Below, piece after piece: positions 17,937-27,028 of a DNA stretch of 64,000 bases (position 1 is the first letter of the stretch; each line of letters starts with the position of its first letter). The stretch covers positions 124,001 through 188,000 of the forward strand of contig NZ_JAXHLU010000015.1 in assembly GCF_034521915.1 (NCBI RefSeq), read 5' to 3'. Source of the stretch: Fodinibius sp034521915. GTDB lineage: Bacteria; Bacteroidota; Rhodothermia; Balneolales; Balneolaceae. The notes beneath the pieces are model-generated. The model made no database searches. It was given only the letters and a program-made list of their open reading frames with translations, and was not told where the DNA came from. A program made the position numbers and the translations under genes.

Positions 17937-20900
17937 TTAACTGTCCTCAATCGGTGGTGCATCTGTAGCTTCGAGCGCTTTCTCGAGTTCAGGCATCACG
18001 TTTTCAACAAACTGGGTTAGATCTTGTTGGATAGTATCCAGCTCGGCTCTGCCGGCTTCAATAGTATTCACATGCATCGGCGTAGGTCCATATGTTGATC
18101 CAAGGGCGTTGTAACCTACATACAGACGTGAGCTGGGCGTTACTTGCGTGCGTTCACCGATCTCTTGCTTGGCTTTGCTGCCTTCCATCTGTTTCTGTAG
18201 ATCAAGCAGCTGGGTTCGAGCTTCATGCAGTCGTTTTACCAATGCGGTATCTTCCTCCGAAGCTCTGGATAGCGCGGTTTTCATTGCGTTGACACGATTG
18301 ATTTGCTCTTCAAGCTTGTTTTCGGTCTGCGTCAAGTTTTGCTGGAATGTTTCCAGTGTTTCCCGGAACTCAGTGATGGTTGTATTAGAGGCGCGTTCAA
18401 GCGTGCCTTCACGAAGAGGCTTAACTTCAAACTCTATCGGCTCGGAAAGCTGCTTAACTTCCCCCAGTACTTTTTGGGAAAGCGTTGCTGTGTAGGTACC
18501 GGGCGTGGCCATAAAGCCTCCGCTGTACCATCCGCCTTCTTCTTGATCAAGCTCTACGACATCTTTGGATGGATACCGGAGGTCCCAGTTCACGCGATGG
18601 AAACCAGAAGATGTTGGTCCTTCCACTTTGCGAACAACATTTCCATTGCTGTCTCTGATCGTGAGAATAATCTTGGGCCCTTTTTCGTGTTTTTCGGCCT
18701 CAAGGTTATCCCAGCCGGGAAAGGGGACATCTTCGTTCTCACCGAGTTCTTTTTCTCGTTCGAGCCGTTGCTCTCTTAGAGTTTTAAGGTCATCCTTCAG
18801 ATAATAAGTGAATACAGCGCCAAATGGTGGGTTTTCGGCAGTGAAGAAATTAGAACCAAGATTTTCTACTTCTTCATCTGGCTTATACCAGAACGCGTCG
18901 CGGGCTTTAAACAGTTTTGCTTGTTGATCCAGCATCTCCGGGCTCACCTTTCTGAGCGGTGCATAATTATCGAGGATAAAAATGCCTCGTCCGAATGATC
19001 CTGCAACCAGATCATCACGCTGACGTTGAATGACCAAATCACGGATAGCAATAGTTGGCATGCCGCTTTCCAACTTCGTCCACTCTTCGCCACCGTCAAC
19101 GGTAAAGAAGATGCCAAACTCGGTAGCGGCAAACATCAGATTTTTATTGACATCATCTTGCACAAGCCGCCAAACGACGTGATCATCCGGCAGATCATTA
19201 CTGATGAACTCCCAGCTTTTGCCCAAGTCGGTGCTTTTAAGGATATACGGTTTCATGTCACCGTACTTGTGATTGTCAAGCACCAGATAAACCGTATTTT
19301 TGTCGAAAAGACTGGCTTTAATATCGTTGACGAAGGCGGTTTGCGGGACGCCGTCAATATCTCCAAGTTCGACTTCACGCCAACTCTCGCCGCCATTTGT
19401 GGTGACCTGAAAGAGTCCGTCGTCGGTACCGGCATATATCAATCCTTCTTGCAGAGGTGATTCAGCCAGTGATGTAATCGTGTTATAGTCCGACATCGCG
19501 TTTACATCCCAAGCATTGTCCCAGCTGCGTTTTTTGCCCATAATTTCAAATGCTAGGCGCTCTTGATCACCACGTGTCAAATCACCGGAGATCGCTTTCC
19601 AGGTATCTCCGCGATCTTCTGAAATCCAGACACGTTGCGAAGCAAAAAGGACTTTAGTGGGATTGTGTGGACTGATTTCTACGGGTGAATCCCAATTGAA
19701 ACGCTCGTATTCTTCACCCTGTTCAGGTTGCGGCTGAATTAATGTAGCATCGCCGGTTTTTTTGTCCACACGGTGGAGAACACCCTGCTGATATTCGCCG
19801 TAGAAAATATTGGGATTTCCTGGCTCGGTAGCACCGTCGTGCCCGTCAGCTCCTAATGTTTTTTTCCAGTCCCGATTGGCGATACCCCTTTCATTATCCG
19901 TTCGTGATGGACCCATTTGAGAACCGTTATCCTGCGTGCCACCGTACACATTGTAGAAAGGCTCGGCATCGTCAACATAGATTTTGTGGAATTGGGTAAT
20001 TGGAAGATTGCGAACCATATCCCAATCTTCCCCCAAGTTATGAGATTCATAAAGTCCACCGTCTGATCCCATCAACAAATACTCAGGTTCACCTTTTTTG
20101 AATGCCAGAGCATGGTTGTCAACATGTTTGTCGTCGTTATTAATATTTTCGAAAGTTGCTCCATGATTAGTGGAAACCTCAGCCACTACGTCCATCAAGT
20201 AAAGTCGTCCAAACTGGTGAGGAGAGGCATAAAGCTCCTGATAGTAATGCGGTCCAGTTCCGCCGCTAACGGCATCTGACATCTTCTTCCAGGATTCTCC
20301 TCGGTCATCCGATTTAAAGACACCGCCGTTTCGCCGATCGAGTTCAATAGCAGCGTATACGATATCTGGCTGTTGAGGGGAGATATCCATGCCAATTTTG
20401 CCGACATTTTCCGGAATTCCATTTTTCATTTTTTTCCACGTTTCTCCACCGTCGGTACTTTTGTGGATTCCAGATCCCGGACCACCGCCAACATAGATAG
20501 GCACAATGCGTTGTCGTTGCCACGTTGCGGCATATATGCGATCGGGATTGCGCGGATCAATTTCGATATCCGTAACGCCGGTCCATTCGTTGCCGCCGAG
20601 TTTCTTTTCCCAGTTTTCACCTCCATCGGTAGATTTGTAGAGACCTCGTTGGCCTCCACTGCTCCAGAGCGGACCTTGGGCTGCTACCCAGATAACATCC
20701 GAATTTTTGGGATGCACGACCACTTTTGATATGTGTTGCGACTCTTTGAGTCCCATATTTTTCCATGTTTGGCCGCCATCGGTACTTTTGTAGACGCCAT
20801 CGCCATATCCAACATGACGACCACCGACATTTTCACCGGTACCTACCCAAATAGTGTTTGGGTTAGTAGGATCTATAGTAACACTGCCGATGGAAAATGA

Positions 20901-21176
20901 TGACTGATTGTCAAATATTGGATCCCAGGTGACGCCATCATTAGTTGTTTTCCAAACGCCGCCGGAACCGACCGCTACATACCAGATGTTGTCATCATTG
21001 GGATGAATAGCAATATCTGCAATACGTCCCGAAAACAGGGCCGGACCAATATTGCGAAATTCAAGTCCGCTATAGCTAGCTTGCGAAACTGCTGATTTAC
21101 TGTCTTGGGCGGTCGCGGTAAGGGATCCGCCAGCAATAAATATCAATAGCAGAAGATAGATAAGTTTGTTTTTCAT
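17937..21176 (-). CDS. Exported VPS10/sortilin-like BNR-repeat protein
   Basis: Large secreted protein with many BNR/Asp-box repeats of the form S-T-D-G-G-x-T-W: STDGGQTWKNM, STDGGENWEKK, STDGGETWKKM, DDRGESWKKM, SEDRGDTWKAI, TTNGGESWREV, STDLGKSWEFI and VDGGEEWTKL. These build one or two beta-propellers (about residues 30-770), followed by a C-terminal beta domain with a helical coiled segment (ETFQQNLTQTENKLEEQIN region). I start at ATG 21176 (MKNKLIYLLLLIF), which gives a clean signal peptide ending TATAQ and 1079 residues; the frame opens 19 codons earlier. Databases usually call such proteins glycosyl hydrolase or sortilin-like. No catalytic sialidase residues are evident. Confidence 0.88.
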   Translation of the reverse strand: MKNKLIYLLLLIFIAGGSLTATAQDSKSAVSQASYSGLEFRNIGPALFSGRIADIAIHPNDDNIWYVAVGSGGVWKTTNDGVTWDPIFDNQSSFSIGSVTIDPTNPNTIWVGTGENVGGRHVGYGDGVYKSTDGGQTWKNMGLKESQHISKVVVHPKNSDVIWVAAQGPLWSSGGQRGLYKSTDGGENWEKKLGGNEWTGVTDIEIDPRNPDRIYAATWQRQRIVPIYVGGGPGSGIHKSTDGGETWKKMKNGIPENVGKIGMDISPQQPDIVYAAIELDRRNGGVFKSDDRGESWKKMSDAVSGGTGPHYYQELYASPHQFGRLYLMDVVAEVSTNHGATFENINNDDKHVDNHALAFKKGEPEYLLMGSDGGLYESHNLGEDWDMVRNLPITQFHKIYVDDAEPFYNVYGGTQDNGSQMGPSRTDNERGIANRDWKKTLGADGHDGATEPGNPNIFYGEYQQGVLHRVDKKTGDATLIQPQPEQGEEYERFNWDSPVEISPHNPTKVLFASQRVWISEDRGDTWKAISGDLTRGDQERLAFEIMGKKRSWDNAWDVNAMSDYNTITSLAESPLQEGLIYAGTDDGLFQVTTNGGESWREVELGDIDGVPQTAFVNDIKASLFDKNTVYLVLDNHKYGDMKPYILKSTDLGKSWEFISNDLPDDHVVWRLVQDDVNKNLMFAATEFGIFFTVDGGEEWTKLESGMPTIAIRDLVIQRQRDDLVAGSFGRGIFILDNYAPLRKVSPEMLDQQAKLFKARDAFWYKPDEEVENLGSNFFTAENPPFGAVFTYYLKDDLKTLREQRLEREKELGENEDVPFPGWDNLEAEKHEKGPKIILTIRDSNGNVVRKVEGPTSSGFHRVNWDLRYPSKDVVELDQEEGGWYSGGFMATPGTYTATLSQKVLGEVKQLSEPIEFEVKPLREGTLERASNTTITEFRETLETFQQNLTQTENKLEEQINRVNAMKTALSRASEEDTALVKRLHEARTQLLDLQKQMEGSKAKQEIGERTQVTPSSRLYVGYNALGSTYGPTPMHVNTIEAGRAELDTIQQDLTQFVENVMPELEKALEATDAPPIEDS

Positions 21177-21512
21177 ACTGAGGTGATTAATTAACTGAAT
21201 GATGATTAAAGAGCATAAAATTTTTAAAGCCATAGATCAAGGATCAAAAATGTTTTTACATTTGCTGGAAAATTGAAAAGTAGATTTTAGATTTTTTTCC
21301 TTATTTAAAATCTAATTTTATTATTCAGTCGAGATATCATTTTATCAAAGTAAACGTAGGTCAGGTAAGTTCGTTTCACCTACTTATACTCATAATTATT
21401 TTGTGGATAGGAGGGCCTCGAAAAATACGTCGAATAAATAGAGTAATACTATATACAGTTTGATCGGTTATTGGAAAGTGATATCAGCTATTTTTAGCAA
21501 TGCTTATTGATA
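21177..21512. other. AT-rich intergenic stretch
   Basis: About 336 bases between two minus-strand genes hold no coding sequence I can support. The only structure seen is an AT-rich hairpin with arms TTAGATTTT (21287-21295) and AAAATCTAA (21307-21315), which could be a weak terminator for the cupin gene. The promoter of the BNR-repeat gene should lie here, but I cannot place it. Confidence 0.5.
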
Positions 21513-21845
21513 CTACTGATTTCCAAAAACAATGGTGACCAAAAGAATAGTATCTTCTTTTACGCTGTACGAAAAAGGTTGTCCCTCTTTTAAGTACAGC
21601 CAGTCATCATCGGTAAGCGTTTCTGCCTTTGAGTTGATATGAAACAAGATTTCTCCCTTCAGGCACAGAACGGATAGTTCACTGTCAACAGAATGTTGTT
21701 CTACCGTTTTCCCCTTGGGTAATGCCATGCGAATAACTTCCATCTTGTCTGTCTTAACCAAGGCATAGGTGTTCTCTACGTCTAATTCCTCGCGCAGTGT
21801 TTGCAGGTTGATATGATCCCCTGATTTTACGTGTCCGTAACTCAT
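21513..21845 (-). CDS. Small cupin-fold protein
   Basis: A 110-residue single-domain beta protein beginning MSYGHVKSGDHINLQ. The pattern RMALPKGKTVEQHSVDSELSVL, then CLKGEILF, then WLYLKEGQPFSYSV corresponds to cupin motifs 1 and 2. Only one of the usual metal-binding histidines (EQHS) is obvious, so metal binding is doubtful. Start ATG 21845 is chosen because GGAGG lies 6 bases upstream; a TTG two codons earlier would overlap that Shine-Dalgarno. Cupins of this kind often sense small molecules, but no specific function can be given. Confidence 0.75.
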   Translation of the reverse strand: MSYGHVKSGDHINLQTLREELDVENTYALVKTDKMEVIRMALPKGKTVEQHSVDSELSVLCLKGEILFHINSKAETLTDDDWLYLKEGQPFSYSVKEDTILLVTIVFGNQ

Positions 21846-21956
21846 GGTCAACCTCCGTTGGTTTAGTGGAAATTGCTATTAACAATCTACTTAGAAAAAC
21901 CGAACGGGAAAAGAAATATGGACACGGTTAAGACATGTTATCCCTAGTTGAAAACC

Positions 21957-22601
21957 TCAGAAGTCGCTCAGCGGTTTTTGCATCACAACGTATATATCTC
22001 TACCGGTACCCTCTTCCGAACTGATAAGTGAAAACCCTGCGTGCTTAAGCTCTTCAATCACAGTTTTGGCGGTAACACCATGCTGGCTGCCTGATGCTCG
22101 TCCTCCGGGTTCTGCTTCGGATTCGCGCGGCTTAAAATCAATAATAGCCAAGCGACCGCCAGGTTTAAGAGATGCAAATAAGCTGCTGTTAAAGGCATCT
22201 GGGTTTGTGATATGATGGTATACGCGTCGCAAAAAGAGGGCCTCACAGCACTGCTCCGGGAGGTTTGTCCTCTCGGGATGTCCCTCGAGTACAGTTATAT
22301 TACTGAGGTCAGTATTTGCTACTGATTGTTTCAATTCTTCAACTGATTCCTTTCCCAGTTCGGTGCTGTATATGGTGCCTTCGGAACCTATATGCTGGGC
22401 AATAGCTCGAGTCTGATCGCCGTCTCCAGCGCCGATATCGGCGACTGTAGATCCACTTTCGATCTCAAGAACTTCAATCAGCCAGTCTACATCTGATTGA
22501 TTACCCGGAGCTTGGGCACAGGAAAGAGAGGTTGTTGCCAAAAGCACCAGGAAAATTAGGCATCCGTGTTTTGCAAACTTGTTTAAACTGAAGGATATCA
22601 T
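21957..22601 (-). CDS. Exported class I SAM-dependent methyltransferase-like lipoprotein
   Basis: The 214-residue protein from ATG 22601 has a hydrophobic N-terminus (residues 14-27) with lipobox-like SLSC at Cys28, then a Rossmann-type methyltransferase domain: VADIGAGDGDQTRAIA (motif I, SAM-binding glycines), IYSTELGKE (post-I acidic loop), NITVLEGH, and KPGGRLAIIDFKP (motif V region). The ORF can open nine codons earlier at a TTG. Export is odd because SAM is cytosolic, but signal-peptide-bearing methyltransferases of this type recur in Bacteroidota. Substrate unknown. The domain call is solid; lipoprotein status is inferred. Confidence 0.8.
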   Translation of the reverse strand: MISFSLNKFAKHGCLIFLVLLATTSLSCAQAPGNQSDVDWLIEVLEIESGSTVADIGAGDGDQTRAIAQHIGSEGTIYSTELGKESVEELKQSVANTDLSNITVLEGHPERTNLPEQCCEALFLRRVYHHITNPDAFNSSLFASLKPGGRLAIIDFKPRESEAEPGGRASGSQHGVTAKTVIEELKHAGFSLISSEEGTGRDIYVVMQKPLSDF

Positions 22602-22783
22602 TACTTGCGAAGTTTGATTGCTTTGCAAAAGTAGTATAAAATAATGTGTTGTTTAATACTAACAATATTGATTTCTGTTCTTTTTATTTCTGTAAAAAAA
22701 TATTGATTTCCATTATGTTAATCCGCGCCTTTTTTTGGGATACAGTATATAGCTAATTTAGATCAGCACTAAAAAAACGAATA

Positions 22784-22873
22784 ATGACTTATACGTTTTG
22801 GGATTTACTACAGCTTATAGGGGCACTTGCAGGCGTCAAGGTGAAAGCAGCCTACGAAAGAGATATCGAGTAA
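22784..22873 (+). pseudogene. Possible N-terminal remnant of a Na/Pi-cotransporter gene
   Basis: A 29-codon frame opens with ATG at 22784 and contains FWDLLQLIGALA. This resembles the conserved first helix of NptA-type Na+/phosphate cotransporters, which normally continues with a FGMK-like glycine/methionine motif. Here it changes to GVKVKAAYERD and stops. It could be the scar of an internal deletion or chance similarity. The rest of the 22602-22963 gap is AT-rich and holds only the leuS promoter. Confidence 0.35.
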
Positions 22874-22912
22874 AGAGGATAATCCCTTCTTCAAACCAGT
22901 CTAAATTTTGCT

Positions 22913-22920
22913 TATCTTTG
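22913..22920 (+). promoter_or_regulatory. Bacteroidota-type -7 element before leuS
   Basis: TATCTTTG matches TAnnTTTG and is followed by GCGA. It lies 43 bases before the leuS ATG, nearly the same spacing and context as the purB promoter. Confidence 0.45.
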
Positions 22921-22963
22921 GCGACTAATCATTTAATTACAACATCCGCAAAAATTAGATTTA

Positions 22964-25565
22964 ATGAGCTCGTACAAGCCGGAAGAGATCGAATCCAAAT
23001 GGCAGGAATATTGGCAGAAGAACAAGACGTTTAAAACGCCGGAAGATCACAACAAGCCTAAGTACTATGTGCTGGATATGTTTCCCTATCCAAGTGGATC
23101 GGGGCTCCACGTGGGGCACCCTGAAGGATATACCGCTACCGATATTCTAGCCCGTTACAAACGGATGAATGGCTTTAATGTGTTGCATCCCATTGGATGG
23201 GATGCTTTTGGTTTGCCGGCCGAGCAGTATGCGGTAAAAACGGGAACACATCCGAGAGATACGACCCAGAAAAACGTAAACCGTTTTCGCGAGCAGCTGC
23301 AGGATCTGGGATTTAGTTATGACTGGGAGCGCGAAGTGAATACTACTGATCCGGATTATTACAAGTGGACACAGTGGATATTCCTGAAGCTCTATGAGAA
23401 AGGTTTAGCCTATGAAGATGATGTGCCCGTAAACTGGTGTCCGGAGTTGGGAACTGTATTGGCCAATGAGGAAGTAATTGACGGTAAGAGTGAAGTTGGC
23501 GGTTTTCCCGTAGTTAAAAAACCGATGCGTCAATGGGTTCTTAAAATAACCGAATATGCCGATCGTCTTCTTGAAGGATTGGATGATCTGGACTGGCCGG
23601 AATCCACAAAAAAGATGCAGCGCGACTGGATTGGAAAATCCATCGGGGCCAATATTGATTTCAAAGTGGCCGGACATGATGAGGGAATCCGCGTCTTTAC
23701 TACGCGTCCTGACACTATTTTTGGAGCTACCTACATGGTTCTTGCGCCCGAGCATGACTTGGTGGATAAGATAACGACTGACGATCAGAAAGAGGACGTA
23801 GAGGAATATAAGGAAGAAGCGGTTCGCAAGTCGGATTTGGAACGCACCGAGCTCAGTGATGAAAAAACGGGCGTTTTTACCGGTGCGAATGCCATTAATC
23901 CGGCAACGGGAGAAGAAATCCCGATTTTGGTAGCTGACTATGTGCTGGTGACGTATGGAACCGGTGCGATTATGGCCGTGCCCGGGCATGATAATCGTGA
24001 CTGGGAATTTGCCAAAAAGTTTGATCTGGATATCGTCGAAGTAGTCAAGGGTGGAGATGTATCTGAAGGAGCTTATACCGATGTTGAAGAAGGAAAACTG
24101 GTCAATTCTGAAAATGAAGATATCTCTTTAAACGGACTTAACGTTGACGAGGCGATTAAAAAAATTACTGACTGGCTCGAAGAAATTGAACAGGGTGAGA
24201 AAGCCGTAAATTATAAACTTCGCGACTGGTTGTTCTCACGTCAGCGTTACTGGGGTGAACCGTTTCCTATTATTCATGTTGATGGGGAACCTAAACCGGT
24301 AAGAGAAGATGATTTGCCGGTGACCTTGCCTGAAATGGATGATTTCCAACCTACTGAAGATGGTGAGCCGCCGCTGGCTAAAGCAACAGATTGGGTAAAC
24401 ACCGAAGATCTTGAAACCGGGAAGCCAGCCAAGCGCGAAACGAACACCATGCCGCAGTGGGCGGGTTCGTGTTGGTATTACCTGCGCTATTGCAGTCCTG
24501 AATTTGAAGAGGGGCCTGTAGATCCGGATGAAGAAAACTACTGGATGCCGGTAGATATGTATGTTGGCGGTGCCGAGCACAGTGTGTTACACCTGCTCTA
24601 TGCTCGATTCTGGCATAAAGTGTTGTATGATTGTGGCGTAGTTTCCACAAAAGAGCCGTTTCAGCGATTGGTTCACCAAGGGATGATTCTCGGTGAGATG
24701 GAATTTACCGGTTATAAAAAAGACGGTAACTGGATTTCTGCCGATGTAGCTGATGAGATGGAGGACGTTAAGCGTGTAAAGCTGAATGAGGATCAGGTCG
24801 AGAAACAAGGTGACGATTTTGTGATCAAAGACACTGAGATCACGGTGGATGCCAAGGCGCACAAGATGTCAAAGTCGCGCGGTAATGTGGTAAATCCCGA
24901 TGACATCGTGGAACAGTACGGTGCAGATTCGATGCGGCTGTACGAGATGTTTATGGGTCCTCTGGAGCAAGTGAAACCTTGGAGCACCAAAGATGTTGAC
25001 GGTGTTTATCGTTTCTTGGGACGCGTGTGGCGCCTGATGATTGAAGAAGAAAGTGGAGAGCTTAATGATTCGGTTACGGATGCTGAACCTTCCAAAGAAC
25101 AATTAAAGGTGCTGCACGAATGTATACAAAAAGTGACTGGAGATATCGAGGATCTGTCATTTAATACGGCCATTTCGGCGATGATGATTTTCATCAACGA
25201 AGCCAATAAATGGGAGACGCACCCAAAATCAGTTTTGGAGCCTTTTATTAAGTTGTTGTCTCCATTTGCCCCGCATATTGCTGAAGAGCTGTGGCGGAAA
25301 CTGGGTCATGATGAATCGTATAGCATACGCTGACTGGCCGGAATTCAATGAGGAATACCTGATTTCCGATACACAGCTATATCCCATACAGGTAAACGGA
25401 AAAGTGCGCGGAGAGATTAACGTTCCTCGTGATAAGGCCAAGGATAAAGAGTTTGTACTTTCTGAAGCAAAATCTGAGGAGAATGTAAAAAAATATCTCG
25501 AGGAAGGAGATCTCGTAAAAGAGATTTTTGTCCCTGAACGTATTGTAAATCTGGTAGTAAAGTAA
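22964..25565 (+). CDS. leuS: Leucyl-tRNA synthetase, frameshifted near the 3' end
   Basis: Class I aminoacyl-tRNA synthetase charging tRNA-Leu; cytoplasmic and essential. The first frame (22964-25333) starts MSSYKPEEIESKWQEYW. It carries the HIGH-type motif as PYPSGSGLHVGHPEGY (around 40-55), the CP1 editing domain with TTRPDTIFGATYMVLAPEH, and KMSKSRGN (KMSKS) near residue 630. After WRKLGHDES the frame goes wrong and stops within four codons. The expected C-terminal tRNA-binding domain (IAYADWPEFNEEYL to VERIVNLVVK-like end) continues in another frame to 25565. Dropping one T at 25319 joins the two into about 866 residues, the usual length. A sequence error is the most economical explanation for an essential gene. 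Confidence 0.95.
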
Positions 25566-25595
25566 GACTACCAGCAGGATAACCTGTTTTTTAAA

Positions 25596-25630
25596 AAAAG
25601 GCTGGTGATTTTATAGATTGCCGGCCTTTT
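25596..25630 (+). terminator. Terminator after leuS
   Basis: Arms AAAGGCTGG and CCGGCCTTT (one G.T pair) enclose a 15-base loop and are followed by TTCTAT. It lies about 30 bases past the leuS stop. Confidence 0.75.
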
Positions 25631-25649
25631 CTATATTAGCCTAATTATA

Positions 25650-25925
25650 GAGGCCTTTGCAAAACCCGAAAATTGAGCTTTTCATTTATTTAAGGCAATG
25701 CCACTACCAGTAGAAACCACATAAAAAGCAGTGTCATTACGAGGTCGGTTTACCCGACCGCGGTAATCTCCTCGATAAAATTCGCGTAGGATCTGAGGGG
25801 TAATCTTTTATGAGGCAGACAACTATTTCCGGTAGATTGCCGCGCTTCGCTCGCAATGACGAGCGTTGTTGAGGACAGTTCGCCGCATTACATTCGCGAT
25901 GACAGTAAGGTTTTGCAAAGGCCTC
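25650..25925. mobile_element. MITE-like element with 16-base perfect terminal inverted repeats
   Basis: A 276-base non-coding unit is bounded by GAGGCCTTTGCAAAAC (25650-25665) and its exact reverse complement (25910-25925). These ends look like terminal repeats of IS5/IS4-type elements. Inside is a second, nested inverted repeat, GTCATTACGAG (25733-25743) with CTCGCAATGAC (25850-25860, one mismatch), and a hairpin GGTCGG/CCGACC near 25744-25760. No transposase or remnant of one is visible, and no clear target duplication is seen at the flanks. It fits a miniature element mobilised in trans. Confidence 0.7.
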
Positions 25926-26089
25926 AAACAAAATCTTTTTGCGTACCTTCGATTCTTCTTAAGATCCTCCATTAGCTCTGCCTCGGGGTCATTAATTTTG
26001 TGTAACAGGTTATACAAGAAATTTTGTTTTCAAATCAGCATATTCTTTTTTGAAGAAAATGAAAACGTAAAACGAAATAACAGCCGATC

Positions 26090-27028
26090 GTGATATTCCC
26101 TTTAATAGTTTTTATTGCCGGATTACTAATCATCGTCTATTTTTCTGAAAAGTTGGTAGAGGCAACGGTTGGTACTTCTCTGGGATTTGGTATATCCACT
26201 TTTCTGATTAGCGTCGTCGTCATTGGTTTTGATCCGGAGAACCTGGGACTTGGAGTGGTGGCTTCTTATGAAGAGGTTACCGGCATTGCCATAGGTACGA
26301 TTATTGGCTCGGCAATGGTAGCTGTAGGACTTGCTTTGGGAATTACAGCCCTATTTGTTCCTATGAAATTTAAAGAAGTACCCATGCAAATTCCGTTAAT
26401 CCCGGTAGGGGCTGTGTTGCTATTTGGGATTCTAAGTTTTGATGGGCATTTATCCCGAGTTGATGGGGCAATTTTATTGCTGGGCTATGTTATTTCAGTA
26501 TGGTATCTGATTTATTTGGTCCGAAGAGGGTTAGATATTCGTCCCACGGGTGAGGCTGCTGAAGTTATAGAGGAGGGCTCGGATTTAAGCCGGTGGCAAT
26601 CGGTCACCATGCTGGCGGGATCGTTGGTAGCAATTATTGTTGGGAGTGAATGGGTCGTATGGTCATCAAGAGAAATTATGGCTGGATTGGGATTATCAGA
26701 AACCCTATTTGGAATGACAATCATTGCTCTTTTGGTAAGTATCGAAGAGGTTGCCCGCGAGTTGCCCGCGGCATTAAAGGGGCATCCGGAAATTACTTTT
26801 GGCAATGTAGTTGGATCGGTGTTGGCTTTTTTTCTATGTAATGCGGGAATAATTGCGCTGGTTAATCCGGTGCCTATAAGTGGTGAAGTATTTAATTTTT
26901 ATCTGCCTATAAGCTTGGGCATTGTGCTCTTTGTAACCTCGTTGATGATACAAAAATCTATTCCGCGTTGGGCAGGGGCATTATTAGTACTGGGATATCT
27001 GGTGTTTTTCGGCTGGGGATTTTGGTAA
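26090..27028 (+). CDS. Divergent CaCA-family (Na+/Ca2+ antiporter-like) membrane protein
   Basis: A 312-residue polytopic protein of about ten membrane segments with the two-fold repeat of the Ca2+/cation antiporter superfamily. Repeat 1 contains ISVVVIGFDPENLGLG and IGTIIGSAMVAVG. Repeat 2 contains ALLVSIEEVARELPAAL and GNVVGSVLAFF. The usual alpha-repeat GTSxPE is replaced by GFDPEN in repeat 1 and by VSIEEV in repeat 2, so the transported ion may differ from Ca2+. The start is a GTG at 26090, placing the first helix (IFPLIVFIAGLLIIVYF) at the N-terminus. It converges with the GH3-like gene; only 3 nt or fewer lie between stops. Confidence 0.85.
   Translation: MIFPLIVFIAGLLIIVYFSEKLVEATVGTSLGFGISTFLISVVVIGFDPENLGLGVVASYEEVTGIAIGTIIGSAMVAVGLALGITALFVPMKFKEVPMQIPLIPVGAVLLFGILSFDGHLSRVDGAILLLGYVISVWYLIYLVRRGLDIRPTGEAAEVIEEGSDLSRWQSVTMLAGSLVAIIVGSEWVVWSSREIMAGLGLSETLFGMTIIALLVSIEEVARELPAALKGHPEITFGNVVGSVLAFFLCNAGIIALVNPVPISGEVFNFYLPISLGIVLFVTSLMIQKSIPRWAGALLVLGYLVFFGWGFW

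Noticed and set aside
18303..18779. 158-codon plus-strand frame inside the BNR-repeat gene
   Set aside because: Covered by a well-supported minus-strand gene with repeated Asp-box motifs; no independent evidence.
23405..23989. 194-codon open frame antisense to leuS
   Set aside because: Lies wholly within the conserved editing-domain region of leuS and shows no recognisable domain.
25310..25330. Programmed frameshift in leuS
   Set aside because: No slippery heptamer or downstream pseudoknot is visible; a one-base indel explains the break more simply.
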